Shown: positions 12,668 through 24,600, counted from the first letter of the stretch. The stretch is DNA of 64,000 nucleotides from Oscheius onirici (GCA_932521025.1 OW051468.1:4278064-4342063); one strand, 5' to 3'. Made by a program: numbers and translations. Notes: generated by a model not told the origin, from the letters alone.

Positions 12668-14808
12668 ATGTACAACGACGACGAAACGACGTTAATAGTC
12701 GAATGCTGTGTCTGTTTCAATACCTTCTGTAAGTTTTCCCCCGACTAAAATAACATCTCCTCTCACAGCCGAAGAAAAAGGATCGCGACCAGTCGTCCGA
12801 ATGTGTGGTCATTCCTGCTGCGAGAATTGTGCTAAACGGATCACAAAGTGAGCTAACTGCCTTTTTGAAATAAGAACTTTCTCAGCAAGTGTCCCAAATG
12901 TCAGACAGCATTCACGCCAAAACGAGGAGCTAAAGTCGCAATCAATTGGCAATTGCTAGGTTTGAAATTCTTTTTGACTATGATAAATGGAACAATTTTA
13001 TGGTCGTCCCTAATTGCAGTTGTTGTTTAGATACAACAATTAGATAACAGTTGTCCCTTACAACATGACTCTAGTGTAGATATTCGTAAGGAGACGGTCT
13101 TTCTGCGTTTCCGGCTATGCGAATATGTATTAGGATAAGCGGTACTGGTATCACTGTCTCGAGTTGAGATTCTTGGGTAAATTTACGGATAGTTTGATTG
13201 ACAAGTAGACGTTTTAGTAGACAAAATATTGCATCTAATGGAGTAATTATGGGTAACAATAAAACTGTTCCATGTATCATAAAAGAATCTTCTTTTTCAC
13301 CTAACAGTAGATTCCAGACCAGATCCGGAACCAGGTCGAGATGGAAAGACGATACTTGGAGATACGGAAAGATTGTGACAAGAAAGAGTCGGAAGTCAGT
13401 GAACTGAAGGTCAAGGCACAAATTGCTGAAACTTATGAACAGGTTCTCAAAACTGTGTTTTTGAATTCCAAAAACGCGAGATTTTCAGGGTTTGAAATGT
13501 AAAGAATGCAGCTATCCGATGAAGGAAGGCTTCTTCTGTTTCACGTGTCTGGGTCGTAGTCAGGAACAAATCGAAGGGATGGAAGAGAGTCGGCTGAGAA
13601 CAGTTTGTGGTTTTTGCTTAGGAAATTGAAGAAAACACAGGTCATACCTCAATCTCTGTGTGGAGGATGTCTAAAGAAGCACGAGAAGCTGAATCACATG
13701 ACAGGGGAGCTGGAAGAGATTAAAGTGAGCTACAGTTTGTACGATACCAGCCGTCTTCGACGGCTTTCGCCGCCCTTGCGCCTGCGGCGCTCACGTACGT
13801 AACTACGGCTGTCCAAGTTTTGATTACCAAACACCATTGTGCTTTAGATAGTCTAGACTCCCCCAGACGCGTTCCCCTTCAAAAACTATCTCATTCGATA
13901 AAAGGTTTCCATGACAAACTTGACATGTTTCGCTAGCCTCGACAACTGTGCCACTACAGACAGACGGACACCATTGCACTTTAGTAAAGGAAGATCGAAC
14001 CGCACACTTTCCTATTGTGAGATGATACTCAGAAAAGCACCATGATCTCAAAATAAGCTGCGTGTCTTAGTTGAATGATCGTAGAAAACAGACGGCAAAG
14101 TAATTTTTCAGAAGAAACAACAGTTAAAAAGATTCAAGGCCAACGTGGAAGAGAAAAGTGAAAAGATTTCTGACAACGTAGGAACCCTGAAGACGGTGAT
14201 GAGTCGAGTGGAAGAGCTATTGGCTAATATGAGAACTGTGAGTTTTGAAAGGGCTATATCGAAATTGTACAGAAAATGGAAATGACTTGTGAAACGGTCT
14301 CAGTCGACATTGAAAGTCATGTCGGAAGGATGGAGGAGAGACTTCTCAGGGATCTGAACATTCTCTGCAACACGACGGACGGAATGGTCACGCAGGGATA
14401 TGTCTTGAAGCAGCAGATTGAGGTTTCTAGTCCTTTTTCTATTGGAATCAGTTCAAACAGGATGTGATAACGAGTGCCGGATCAATAGCTGATGTTTCGA
14501 TGATGGATGAAAAATTAGAAGAAGGCTGGGAAGAGTTTGATGAACCACAACCTTTGGACCTTTGTGAGGACAAGGTCGCCTCTTATGACGCTCCTTTATC
14601 GGATATTTTTCATCCAACTGTGGGTTTTTTATCTTAAACCTCTGATTTGCCAAGATAAATAAATCTTTATATAAATTTTTAGACGGAAGACCCCTGCTGC
14701 AGCAAAGACCTAAAAGTAAAAGAAAAAATCGTGACTCCGATAGCCCCCAAGGAGAAACAGTCAAATGCAAAACGAAGAAAATATGCCATTTCATCAGATG
14801 AGGAATAA
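12668..14808 (+). CDS. C3HC4 RING-finger, coiled-coil protein (putative E3 ubiquitin ligase)
   Basis: Start chosen at ATG 12668 (MYNDDETTLIVECCVCFNTF), which places the RING at the N-terminus. The RING is spread over three exons: CCVCF, then RMCGHSCCENCAKRI, then KCPKCQTAF, giving the Cys/His spacing of a C3HC4 finger. Later exons carry a second Cys-rich motif (KCKECSYPMKEGFFCFTC, then CGGCLKKH), a coiled coil (KKQQLKRFKANVEEKSEKIS) and an acidic, Lys-rich tail ending KRRKYAISSDEE. This RING, Cys-rich, coiled-coil order is TRIM-like. An upstream start around 12510 is possible, since the frame stays open to about there. Introns at 12960-13308 and about 13725-14111 are long for this locus; the second contains the GC-rich hairpin repeat. 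Substrate unknown. Confidence 0.8.
13743..13792 (+). repeat. GC-rich dispersed hairpin element, copy 2
   Basis: Lies in a RING-gene intron. It contains two adjacent inverted repeats: AGCCGTC-TTC-GACGGCT (7-bp perfect stem) and GCGCC-TGC-GGCGC (5-bp stem). It matches 2986-3033 in inverted orientation. A weaker relative may lie near 17105-17136, in an intron of the second bZIP-like gene. Confidence 0.6.
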
Positions 14809-14856
14809 ATTCTTCACCCAAAGTTTATTCCACTGTGCTCTTTCTTTTGTTTTCTC

Positions 14857-15432
14857 CTACTCTTCGGGCTTTTGAATCTTCGACTCTTCCTGAGTCTTGG
14901 CATCTCCCAGCTCTTTGGCCACACTAGACATTTTGGACTTTTTCAGGTCTTCTTCCTTCGACAGCTCTAGGAGATCGTCTTTTACAGCTGGAGACTCTCC
15001 CAGCTTCGGATCGTCGCTTTTCGGAGTGCCGACCACCTCGCTCTTTTGAGTATCGTTCGTCGGACTCGCAGGTTTCTTCAACGGGGGAGGGGAGGCACTG
15101 TCAGAGTCACCAGCTTACTAACTGGCTCAGGAGCTCGATCTTCCTGAAAATAAACTTACGTTTACATGAAAATGGGTACGTATGCATTGCTATCGTGACC
15201 TTTGAGGGATCACGGTAGCTCCCTAAAACAAAAGACGAACCTTCACAGGGCCTGGTTTCAACGGCTGTTTCGAGGGCTTGGCTTCCTTCTTCTTTTCGCA
15301 ATTCAGAAGAGAGATGACACTTGCCAGCAGTAGAAGGAACCCATGGAGACAATAGACCACTGAAATTCTGTTTACGTGAAGCTGAAGTACACCTACGCAG
15401 TGCCATTGCTCTCCCTCTGCAGATGTATCCAT
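14857..15432 (-). CDS. Small single-pass membrane protein with Lys/Pro-rich tail
   Basis: Begins MDTSAEGEQWHCV at 15432. One hydrophobic helix follows (YCLHGFLLLLASVISLLN), then a basic stretch (CEKKKEAKPSKQPLKPG) and a hydrophilic Lys-, Glu- and Ser-rich C-terminus ending ESKIQKPEE. The pattern suggests a small single-span membrane protein with a cytoplasmic charged tail. Middle exon boundaries (15080-15230) are uncertain: one join needs an intron of only about 25 nt, and an alternative cannot be excluded. No known family recognised. The protein at 58589-59551 has a comparable layout but no clear sequence identity. Confidence 0.5.
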
Positions 15433-15595
15433 AAGCGTTGTTTGTTTTCATTTTATACGAAACTTTTCTAAATGAATCTCCTGTACATAGCAAATTGTTT
15501 GGAAAACGAAAGTTGTTTCCTCGAAATTGTCCATATCTAACGAGTCAATTTTAAGTACATAAAAAGTCACAGAGTCTAATCACTCCCTTACTTTG

Positions 15596-16697
15596 ATGTC
15601 GTCCAGACGTCTGCTCATTTCTGGTAGTTTGCATCAAAATTTTTTCAAACACATTTCCAGGCTTTCGACCCTTCCGCAGTCTACATAACGGCTCAGCCTT
15701 CAATCCAATCGTCGACTATGAGGCTCGTGTCCGTCCCTACTTCCAGTTCGAGAAGATTCGTCCAGACTGCTTCCAGTCCTCGCATTTGACCTCTCCGGTA
15801 CAGGGAAGCGTCAAGGCAGCCTATGGAGGTCTGCTCTTCGCCCAATCGTTGGCAACTGCTGAAATAACTGTGCCTGACAACGTCCACTTAGGCTTTTCCA
15901 ATCATTCCTACTTCATTCGCAACGGTTCGTCTATTATTGTTCTGTTTTAATCATTTTCTTTCAGTGGATACTCAAGTCCCCGTCCAGTACAACATTCGTC
16001 GTCTGCGAGATGGATCCTCTTTTTTCACTCGAAGTGTCGAAGCCGTCCAACAGGAGAAGATTGTCTTCAGTGCCCAGATTTCATTCCACAAAAAGGAGCC
16101 CGAATCGTGTGTTCATCAGGTCGTCATGCCCAAAGTTCTGCATTGGAGTGAGCTGTCCCGAGCCAAAGAAGCTATTCCGCAGATGATTGAGAGCTTGCAT
16201 AAGAGTAAGTACATGTATTTTTATCAATCCCTCCGGTTTCAGAAGGCTTCACAATTCCGCAGAACTGGCTGAAATGGACGAAAAAGTACATCGATGCGGA
16301 GCAGCTGTTCGACACGCGTCTCATCATGCCCTCTGAAGCTCTGGTCACGAGCTTCTGGTTCCGCACGGTTGGAAATCTTCCCAAAGGAGACAAAATGCAC
16401 AAGTATCTGCTGGCCTATATCACCGATGCCGAGATGGCCATCTCTGTCCTTCGTCCCCACCTCTTCAACCGCTTCCAGCCGTCCATGATCTTCTCTCTGG
16501 ACCACTGGGTCTGGTTCCATTCGCACACAGACTTTCGTGCTGACAACTGGTTCCTGATAGAAGTAGAGTCTCCGAAGGCCGCTGGCTCTCGAGGCCTGGC
16601 TAATTCGCGCATCTTCAGCGAAGAGGGACAGCTGATTCTCTCAGCCACCCAGGAGGTTCTGATCCGCAGCCGAGGCCAGTCTTCGAGGCTTCCTTAG
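15596..16697 (+). CDS. Acyl-CoA thioesterase, ACOT8/TesB type (double hot-dog)
   Basis: Hydrolyses acyl-CoA to free fatty acid and CoA in the TesB/ACOT8 family. Exons: 15596-15623 (MSSRRLLIS), then after a 37-nt intron 15661-15925, then 15965-16203 and 16242-16697. Landmarks: AAYGGLLFAQSLATAE (first hot-dog helix), DTQVPVQYNIRRLRDGSSF, IFSLDHWVWFH (second hot-dog, with the Asp-His of the active-site region) and GLANSRIFSEEGQLILSATQ (the conserved late Ser/Gln region). Length of about 330 aa fits the family. The N-terminus MSSRRLLISGFRPFRSLHNG is Arg-rich and lacks acidic residues, like a mitochondrial presequence. The C-terminus SSRLP is not a PTS1 (SKL-type), so a mitochondrial rather than peroxisomal location is inferred. 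Confidence 0.88.
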
Positions 16698-16925
16698 ACG
16701 TGGACGAGACAGAGTAATGTAAATAAGACTATTCTATAAGAACCGTCCTTTTTCTTTTCGACACTCTCCCAATTTCTCCTTGGTCACGCCACATCACTTT
16801 GAATTTCTCCCCAGTGCTTATCTTTCAACATTGCAGTCGAGTCAGCCTCTCAAGTTAATTTCTCACCTTCGACTTTTATTGTCTACTCATACAGCTCTCT
16901 TCTCTTGTCAGCTGTACTTTCTAAA

Positions 16926-18125
16926 ATGGGACGTTATCGTCGGGAGCCAAAGGACGACAAGGAAGCGAAAGAGTTGGAACGACTGAGGAAGGCGAGTGTT
17001 TCTTATTTTAAAATCAAAAGCAGTCTGCAGAATCAAGCAGCATGCAGGAAGAGACGACTCGATCAAATTGACGAATACAAAAAGGTTGGTCTCAAATAAA
17101 AGCCCACGGCGCCAAAAGTTTGCAGAACGGCTAGTCTGTTAAAAAAACTGATTATTCGGTATTCAAGGCAGTTCACCTGATCGAGATCACATCCAAAGAG
17201 AAGAGGGTCCTTGGAGTGATGGTGAGCGCGTTGAATGATCAGGGTTGCTCAAGCTACGGGATCCCCTGGACAGGCTACTGGCGAGAGATGCCAGGGTAGA
17301 CCACCTTCGTGTGCTACCACCCGGGATTGAACTTGCGATCGCTTTCTTCATAGACTCTCACCCTATCCACTTGACTATCCGGGCCCCTTTTCTGAACTTG
17401 AAGGACAGCGAGCTGGACACTGAAAGGGTAGTCGGTGAGAAACAATTCCTAAACTTTTCTTCCGGCGTGTTTGGTCTTGTTTTGAAGCTGTATTTAAGGA
17501 AAATCGATTAAAATACATTTTATCATCAGTGGAGCTACTCGGACGATATTGAATATCGGCGCGGCGGGGGTGTCATCGAATAGACGCGCACCCACCGTAT
17601 CCCTTGTGCAGTCTTTTCAGAATATTTTTCCGCTCACTTTCTTAGTTAATTCAGAGCTTTTCGCAGGAAATACTCATCTGTGTAAATGTTTAAATTGTTT
17701 GTTGCGGGATTCACAAGCACAAATATAACTTGAGAAATCGGATATTCAGCATGAGAAAAACCCCCAAATATTTGATATCTTGCGCGAAATTTTAGCCGAG
17801 AGTCTGAACAATTCAAAGAGCTTCATAATCCAGGACAAAAGTTCTATACTTTGACTATACCTATTTAGACGATCGATGGTTTGGAGGAGCTTCTCAAGCA
17901 AAAGTTTCAAACTCACGCCGTCTACATGAACAGAGTGAGTTGTGTCTTTATGTTTTTCCATGTTTTCAGATAAACGAACTTCGGTATCAGATGGCTCAGG
18001 TGGAGCAGCAGGGAGGAGGTGAACCGAATCAATACGAAATTCAGCTCATCATTCAACGAGTAGAACAGATCCGAATCCAGGTCGAGCAGATGAAAGAAGG
18101 CGGGCAGCTTTTCATACTTGTCTAA
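16926..18125 (+). CDS. bZIP-like basic/coiled-coil protein
   Basis: Starts MGRYRREPKDDKEAKELERL (exon 16926-16991), then NQAACRKRRLDQIDEYKK (17031-17084), then AVHLIEITSKEKRVLG, then TIDGLEELLKQKFQTHAVYM, then a Gln-rich coiled coil (INELRYQMAQVEQQGGGEPN) ending GGQLFILV. It is paralogous to 11802-12244. The first intron has a GC donor (AAG|GCGAGT) at 16992; the paralogue is uninterrupted at the same codon (LRK-NQ), which supports the join. The basic block followed by a heptad-like helix suggests a bZIP-like DNA-binding protein. The intron about 17222-17875 is unusually long for the locus and contains a tRNA-like SINE candidate. Confidence 0.7.
17240..17389 (-). mobile_element. Candidate tRNA-derived SINE in an intron
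   Basis: Read on the minus strand, the stretch starts GCCCGGATAGTCAAGTGG, a tRNA 5' end with an A-box-like sequence (17361-17387). About 30 nt on comes AAGTTCAATCCCGG, a B-box-like sequence (17321-17334). The T-arm stem does not pair, so it is not an intact tRNA gene. The sequence continues with a non-tRNA tail to about 17240. Only one copy was noticed in the window, so mobility is inferred from the pol III-like head alone. Confidence 0.5.
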
Positions 18126-18514
18126 AAAGTTTCTTTAGCTATGAGAATTGCAGACAACCAGGATCCCGGTCCATCTACAAGTTATTAAGATTGCGTGCCT
18201 CAGTACCAGAATAAACTTAATCGCGTTGCACTTTCTCCGACCAAAGAGTAATCCTTCCGTCTTATTTCACAACTGCAGAGTACAAGCTTGATTGCAAACA
18301 TTCCCTCTTCCTGGTTGGAGCATTATGTGTTTGTACTTGACGTTTTCTCACGAACTCGCTCTTATCTATTACCAGCGTGTGAGTGATCCGAGAATCTACA
18401 GTATCCACAGTTTTTCTACCTCTCTTTATAGCTCGGATAACTTGTAGCCTCTGATCTGTTCTTATAACCATCAATCAAGAGACAGAACATTCTTTAGTGA
18501 TATATTGGAAAAGA

Positions 18515-20093
18515 TTAGGTTGTCAAGTACTGTTGCTGTGTGGTTGTAGCCTCCGGTTGAACCTTTATCACGATTCTCCCCAGACCAACAAATTGAAGAA
18601 AACGCTGTTGTACGGTATTGTTGATGAAGAGGAAGAGCACGAGATTTCCACAGGAAGTGAGCTGCCAGGTGATCAAACCAACAAACGAGACCCATTCAGG
18701 AACGTGGAAAAACTGCAGAACGAGGTAGAGAAGACCCAAAGTTAGATTAACCATACAAACATAAGCGGACTGGATGAACATCTGAAAGAGTTTTTGTGAA
18801 AACAGTTTTTGAAGTGGCTTGCCTGAAGACTCGACTTGGAAATGGCCACATTTTTGCTGAACTTGTACATAAAGACGCAGAAGAAAGCCACGTAGAGCAA
18901 AAGTCCGGCAAAGACAACAGCCGAGTTGTTGAAGGTGAGGGCGAAACACGTATAGGCTTGAACCATGCGTCCATCGGGGAAAATCAGTGGGTCGAAGAGC
19001 CATGTCTGAAGGAGTTTTAATCCGACTTTTTTTGAGTCGATGTGCTCGACTGAACTGAAACAGACAGTACCCGAGCAACAGAATTGAAGAAAATCGGCTT
19101 GGTAAAGAAGAAAAAGTAGCCCTGATAGGCAAAGACGATGCCGAACGAGACAAGCAGTGGTTTTCCTGAAAGCTACCGTAATCTAAGGACGTCATAAATC
19201 AGGAGTTCAAAGCGGAAGAATAGGGCAACGAACCAGTAAAGAGTACATCGTGCCAATAAGAGCTGATGACCTCAACGAGTCGAGTGACGCCAAGTACGAA
19301 GCCTCCACAACAGACACCTCCCCACCAGCCTGTTTTTCACATAATTAGAAGAGGAAAAAAAGCTGAATGTACCGAGACAGACACAGCCCCAGAAGTAGAT
19401 AAAGTTCGGGTAGTTGCAGTAGACGGCTCCTTGCATGAAGAAAATTCCGGAGAGGATCGAGTTGGGAATCAGTCCGATCATGTCGGTACAGGACAGGAAG
19501 AAGAGAAACTTGTAGGCAGTGAATTTGATGAGATCTTTTTGAAGCAGGATTGTGCAGCAGATGCCGTAGAGAATCTACATCAGTGATTTTTGTCGGGAGA
19601 AAACAACTGACAATTGCCACGATTCCATAGATGAGACAGAACAGACCAAGAGCCATCTCTTTCTTGCCCGCGGCCCACCATTGTTCATCCGACAGATTTC
19701 GCATGCTGTAAGCTTAACATTACTACATATTGGAAATTTCTAAGCAGTCCCTCGAAAAACCACCATGTAGTACTACAGTATACCGCAAATGCGAGACGAC
19801 GGATGGCATTTTAAATTTACTGCAAGGGGACCTCATCTCATTTTTGAGCTGTTGTCGTAGCAAGGTAATCAAAAACATTTTCCAGATTAGAGTATACGTT
19901 TTCACAGAGATACAACACTGGGACGCGCGTATAATACAGCGCCTTCATTGTTTTTTTGCTTACATCTAGTTTTGGAAGTCTCGAATTTACAATCTGATCC
20001 ACAGCTTTACGACATTGGTAACAAGGGAAAAGTGTGAACTCACTCGCATCGGTAGTCCGGAGGAAGTCTTCCTTCCATGATGTAGCTGAACAT
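18515..20093 (-). CDS. Serpentine chemoreceptor, class T (Srt-type 7TM GPCR)
   Basis: Exon 1 (20093 down to about 20043) encodes MFSYIMEGRLPPDYRC, the short Srt-type N-terminus. After a roughly 330-nt intron comes DMRNLSDEQWWAAGKKEMAL and the first helix (LGLFCLIYGIVAIV). Later exons give the family landmarks DMIGLIPNSILSGIFFMQGA plus YCNYPNFIYFWGC. They also give GFVLGVTRLVEV, a DGRMVQAY extracellular loop, and a last pair of helices (YVCMVNLTLGLLYLVLQF; VGLITWQLTSCGNLVLFLFI), ending TTQQQYLTT. Seven hydrophobic segments and about 330 aa fit the family. These receptors are thought to detect environmental chemicals in sensory cilia. Exon edges between 18960 and 19330 are approximate. Confidence 0.85.
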
Positions 20094-20505
20094 TTTGAGC
20101 GACGACACTATCTTCCGGCTTCTTATATCCAGCTACAGACAAATGTTAATCCGTGTCTCAACCTGCAACCGATCGAGTCTGTTGTCTCATCATGTACAAA
20201 CTGCAGATTATGTCAAAGTTCTTATAATCACGAGAATTAAATGAATAAGCTGCTAGTAGGTGGAACTGATCAACATTTCAGCATTTGACTCATAATCTTT
20301 CTCGTTCAGTCAGGCGGGAAGATCTGTTCTCTGATGGTCAGATATATCCTATTCAGATGTAGTAAGATTTGTAAGGAATGTGGCAAAAAGGAAGTTTTCA
20401 AGAGATTGTTTGTTAGAAAATGAAGTGAAACTTCTCTCGGTAGACGTGAGAAAACCAAGTCTGAGGGTAAAAACTGAATCATTAGACCGAGACTAGATAG
20501 ACTGA

Positions 20506-20694
20506 CCTTCATTTCCCCTCTTTCCCGGTTACGAATGTTGTTGTTTGCTCGTCGATTATGTTGCTCATCAGCAGAGATGAGCCACAATCCGCACATGCTG
20601 AGAGGCAATAGCCGTGCACACTCTGTTGATCTTGAAAATTACAAGTGCATCTGAATCCCAAAATTGTGAAAAGGATAAAGCAAGATATGAGCAC
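20506..20694 (-). CDS. Possible small secreted Cys-rich peptide
   Basis: A 61-codon frame begins with a signal-peptide-like segment (MLISCFILFTILGFRC), followed by a compact Cys pattern, C-x-C-x(13)-C-x(3)-C-x(2)-C, within about 23 residues. It may instead be a chance ORF: a TTTGGGATTCAG sequence inside it looks like a splice acceptor. The downstream stretch (20306-20508) could hold a second exon after GTCAGT, but no cysteine-rich continuation was seen. Confidence 0.22.
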
Positions 20695-20699
20695 TTTTG

Positions 20700-23600
20700 A
20701 AGAAAGTATCCGCTGTCTTCAAAGAATATCAACCCACTGAGTGGTTTGGTAACATGTAGAATTGTGAGTCGAGGTTCCTACGCATACGCAGATATTAAAT
20801 GTTGTGGAAAACAAGAGTAGGACAACTATTCGTTAAAAATCTGGTCTTCTAAGTAAAAGGTGTAAAGAGCAAATTTTGATGCTTTTCGAGGTGCAGGCTG
20901 AAGATGACCGACCCTTATCGGCCTTTATGACTCATGGATAGCTAATGTTCTGCAGAAGTGGATGTAATGATTCGCTTCCTTTTTGAACGAACCTTCAAAT
21001 TTTAATTTGGAGCTACAATTACATGTCACTTTGAGCAATAAGTAATTAACACTATCAATAAAACTTCTGATGCGACAACATGGAAGAAGGTTCGCTTTCT
21101 GATTGAATAAACTTCGAACTCTTACAATTAGAGTCAGTGAGGATAGTATCTGTAAGTATTTACAACTTATGGTTAGACGCTGTCAGAAGTGTTCAAATGT
21201 TTGGTATTTCCTTTCTTCCCAAAAATACAACGAAATGGCTAATTTCGGCAGAGACGCTGGGATGTTGTGCTCTATGTGCCCAGCCCGACGCAGCTGGTAT
21301 AATTACCGTAGACCCTGACCACAACATCCATATTTTCTTGCTCTTTCCCTCTCTCAATGCCCTAATCTGATCACTTGAATCAGACTTTTGCAAATGTACA
21401 CTGATCTTTCCCTAAGAGGCTCGAAGCACTCTAAATTCGGTCTTTTGCGATTCAGAGAAGCACTTTTGAGGCAGTGTGCGTATGAATGGACTTAATCAAA
21501 AGAACAGAAAAGCTCTCTGACTCAATACCTAAGTTAAGAACAGATGCAGTACTCAGATTTAATATTAGCTCTATTTCCGGCGTACACTAGCCGCAACTGT
21601 TCGCGGTTATATTGAAATACGAAAGATGATTTTATTAAGAGAACCACAAAATTCGGAGGTTAAATGCTCGTAGCACAGAAATTTAGCAGACAGACCAGAA
21701 CGAACTGCAAATAAGCAGCCTTCGGTCAGAGTATACGCATGGCGCACAATCCTTCAACCACCTCATTTATTTCTTTTTCCAGAAACCTTTTTTAACATAA
21801 TTTTTACGTACAGTATGTATATCCTGGGAACATTAGATTTATATAGTTGGTGGATTTCGACTACATTGGATACTCAGTACAGGTTACTCTTACGTATCGT
21901 TAGATGAGTATACCGTCAAAGGTTTTCCAATTTTTTAGAAGATGTGTCTTATTTTTAAACATATACACTCTCGAAATCCGTCTAAGCATTCAAGCTAAAC
22001 AGTTAAAGTTCCATTTCCTTGATGTTTTCAAGAGAGTGCGTCTACCGTTATCTGAGAGCTTAATGATCTCTCGGCTACCTCACAAAGCTCTAATTAAGCA
22101 TCCGGCCATCTGTCCTCCTGGCAGGTGAGAGCAATTTGCGGATGGATGTGCAGGCGCTGTCAGGCTGTCAGTAATTGCAACTTTAAACAACTTTTGAATC
22201 AGTTTTCCCGACGAGATTTTGGTCGATATCGATCGGGGCAGGCTCTCCCAACCTGATACACATAAAACAAGCCCCTAATTGTAAATCAGAGCCAGGTGAC
22301 GGTCTCCCGACTCTGAAAAGTCGTTGACATCATTTCCCCACAGCGACTAACTATATCTCCGCTTAGCTCTACGCGTCATAGTACATTTGCTGCTGATCTC
22401 CAGAGAGTCCAAATCTGGAACAGGGCCAGTTGTTATCCCATCCTTATTGTCGTTCAGTCATCGATGACATCTACTCGGCTTCCCATCGTTTCCCCTTTCT
22501 GACCCCAGATCGAAGGTCTTCTGTGTATGACGTAGCCATTCTTAGTAGTTGGTAGCAAATGCAACACATATTATATTCTACAGCGTGGGATTCCTTCTCT
22601 AATTGGATTTTGAAAGAAAGAAGGGTTCTCGAACCTCTGGTAGTCAATAGTAGAATAGCCTAGGAACGGTCAGTTTCAGATCGAACCACTTGAGTCATCT
22701 TGGAGCTTCTTTTGACCGGATTCCGGAACAGTCAGCAATTTTTTTGACACCGATCGGATAAAGATGAGTGTTTCACCCAGCTGGAACAGGAAGATATTTT
22801 CTCTTATTCTTGTATGGTCATATTAGCTAGTGTCTCTAATTGGCCACAATTAGCAACAGATTTGCCACAGTTGTGTCACAACGTTCACAATTGACAAATG
22901 CCAACTTCGGTTCAAAATTGGTAGTTGAGCGGAGTATCGGAGAAGTTGCCAATCTTGTCAATGAGCAATTGCTAACTTCTTGTGAATTCAACTGAAGGAA
23001 TTTGGGATTCTTTCTCAAAGATCAAGGGCAGAGGAAGCGCTGGCCTTTAGCTGCCACATTCCAACAAAATGAAAAAAAGAACTGTTACAAAATTTGGAAA
23101 CTACCAAGTTATAGAGTCACATGACAAACACCGAAGATCGAATTTTCAAACTGATTGCCCAAGAATTAGACATTTGATATGGTTTGTTTAATAGAAAGAG
23201 TTCGTTACCGTAACCATTATCACAGTGATCCTTTGAAACTGTGTTCTCTGGTAGGCTGTCATTCTGGATCTGGCATCCTCCAAAAGTACATCGACATCAA
23301 AGACAAAGCCGCTTACAACGGCTCCTCCCTCACCGTCTCAACAGCTTTTCCAACGTTTCAAAGCTGCTCAAAGAGGAGAACAGCTGAACATTTGGGAGTG
23401 GAATTCAATTGAAATCTGGAAATATTTATCACTTTGAGACGGTTTAAAGTGCAGCAGCTGGATAAGCAAATCAAGACCCCATGCACGAATATATTGTTCC
23501 AAGTGGGAACACTGACTATGAGAATGTCTGTCAGACAGGGAGCTTGCATCGAATGGTGTTCTTTTATTTTGTTTTAGAAAACAAAGATAATTAGTCAGTT

Positions 23601-24528
23601 TAAAAATTAGTTTACTACTGGGAGTTCGCTCCAGTTTGCTTAGATTTGCTTTGGTAACTTCGAAAACGAAATGCTATTGTAAAGAAGCGAAGTAGATTCT
23701 GAGACTTCAAAAAAAGTAATTTCTAAAGCTAACATTGAAAGGGCGGTGCTGACCTTGTTCCAATAAAACGCATCTACGAATTTTCGAAGAACCGGAAGTA
23801 GTAGGGGAAGAGAAATCCGTCAATCTATTTGTAAATGCTACGCGAGGATGACTGTATCTCAATAATCTTGGATTCCGCGCGGAAGTTTTCGCTGGAAATC
23901 TATCCGAAAACATCTATGCGGACTGTTTCAATTCCGTTGAGTTACTTGACTCTAGTAGAAGGTTATTACCATAACAAACAGCCAATGTCACACGAGAAGA
24001 CCTCCTAATCAGTCTCTCTTGAATTGTTCTGAAGCAATTCACAGGTATAAAGCGGGTGTTTCATACGGAAATGGATGACACTACTGTTTGCTTCTATAAA
24101 AAATCGAAAAAGGTAACAAAAATTGCTTGCAAACAAAAAACAAAACTACCGTATTTCGTATCGAGGCACATCAAATCGATAATGAGTTCATGCTACTTTC
24201 TCGTTTTAATAATAAGTTTCTTTTGTGACAAAACACTATTGACAATGTTTGTCCAGTGCTCAAAAACTACCGTACTGGAACAGTGTCTTTTCTGTGCCCA
24301 ATTTTTATTCAGTCAGAGCCTTTTCACTCAAACAACTATAACCCATTTTGTGTAAAGACTAACAGCCAGAATCGAGAACAAAGACCAACTGCAAGGGTGA
24401 GTCTTCTACTATTTTTTTCTCTCTTCAAGTGTCGAGATAATGACGCTGCTGAATCAGCATCCCGTTTTATCATCGAGGGCCTGGTGCCAGGCTCTGACTG
24501 GGGCGTGTCATAGGGCGGGAGCAGCTAC
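20700..24528. other. Long intergenic stretch, no gene seen
   Basis: About 3.8 kb with only short unsupported ORFs. It contains scattered TACCGTA/TACGGTA words and a cluster of degenerate TTGCCA/AATTGC words at 22835-22985. No tRNA, conserved coding exon or transposase remnant recognised. Confidence 0.5.
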
Positions 24529-24530
24529 CG

Positions 24531-24540
24531 TATATAAATA
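24531..24540 (+). promoter_or_regulatory. TATA-like box of the CUB-like gene
   Basis: TATATAAATA lies 61 nt upstream of the ATG at 24601, immediately after a CTACCG word. The position fits a core promoter with a short 5' leader. Confidence 0.45.
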
Positions 24541-24600
24541 TGAGAAGCTTTTCACTTCATTTGCCATCAGCAACAGCAGCTGCTATAAATTCCAGCAAAA

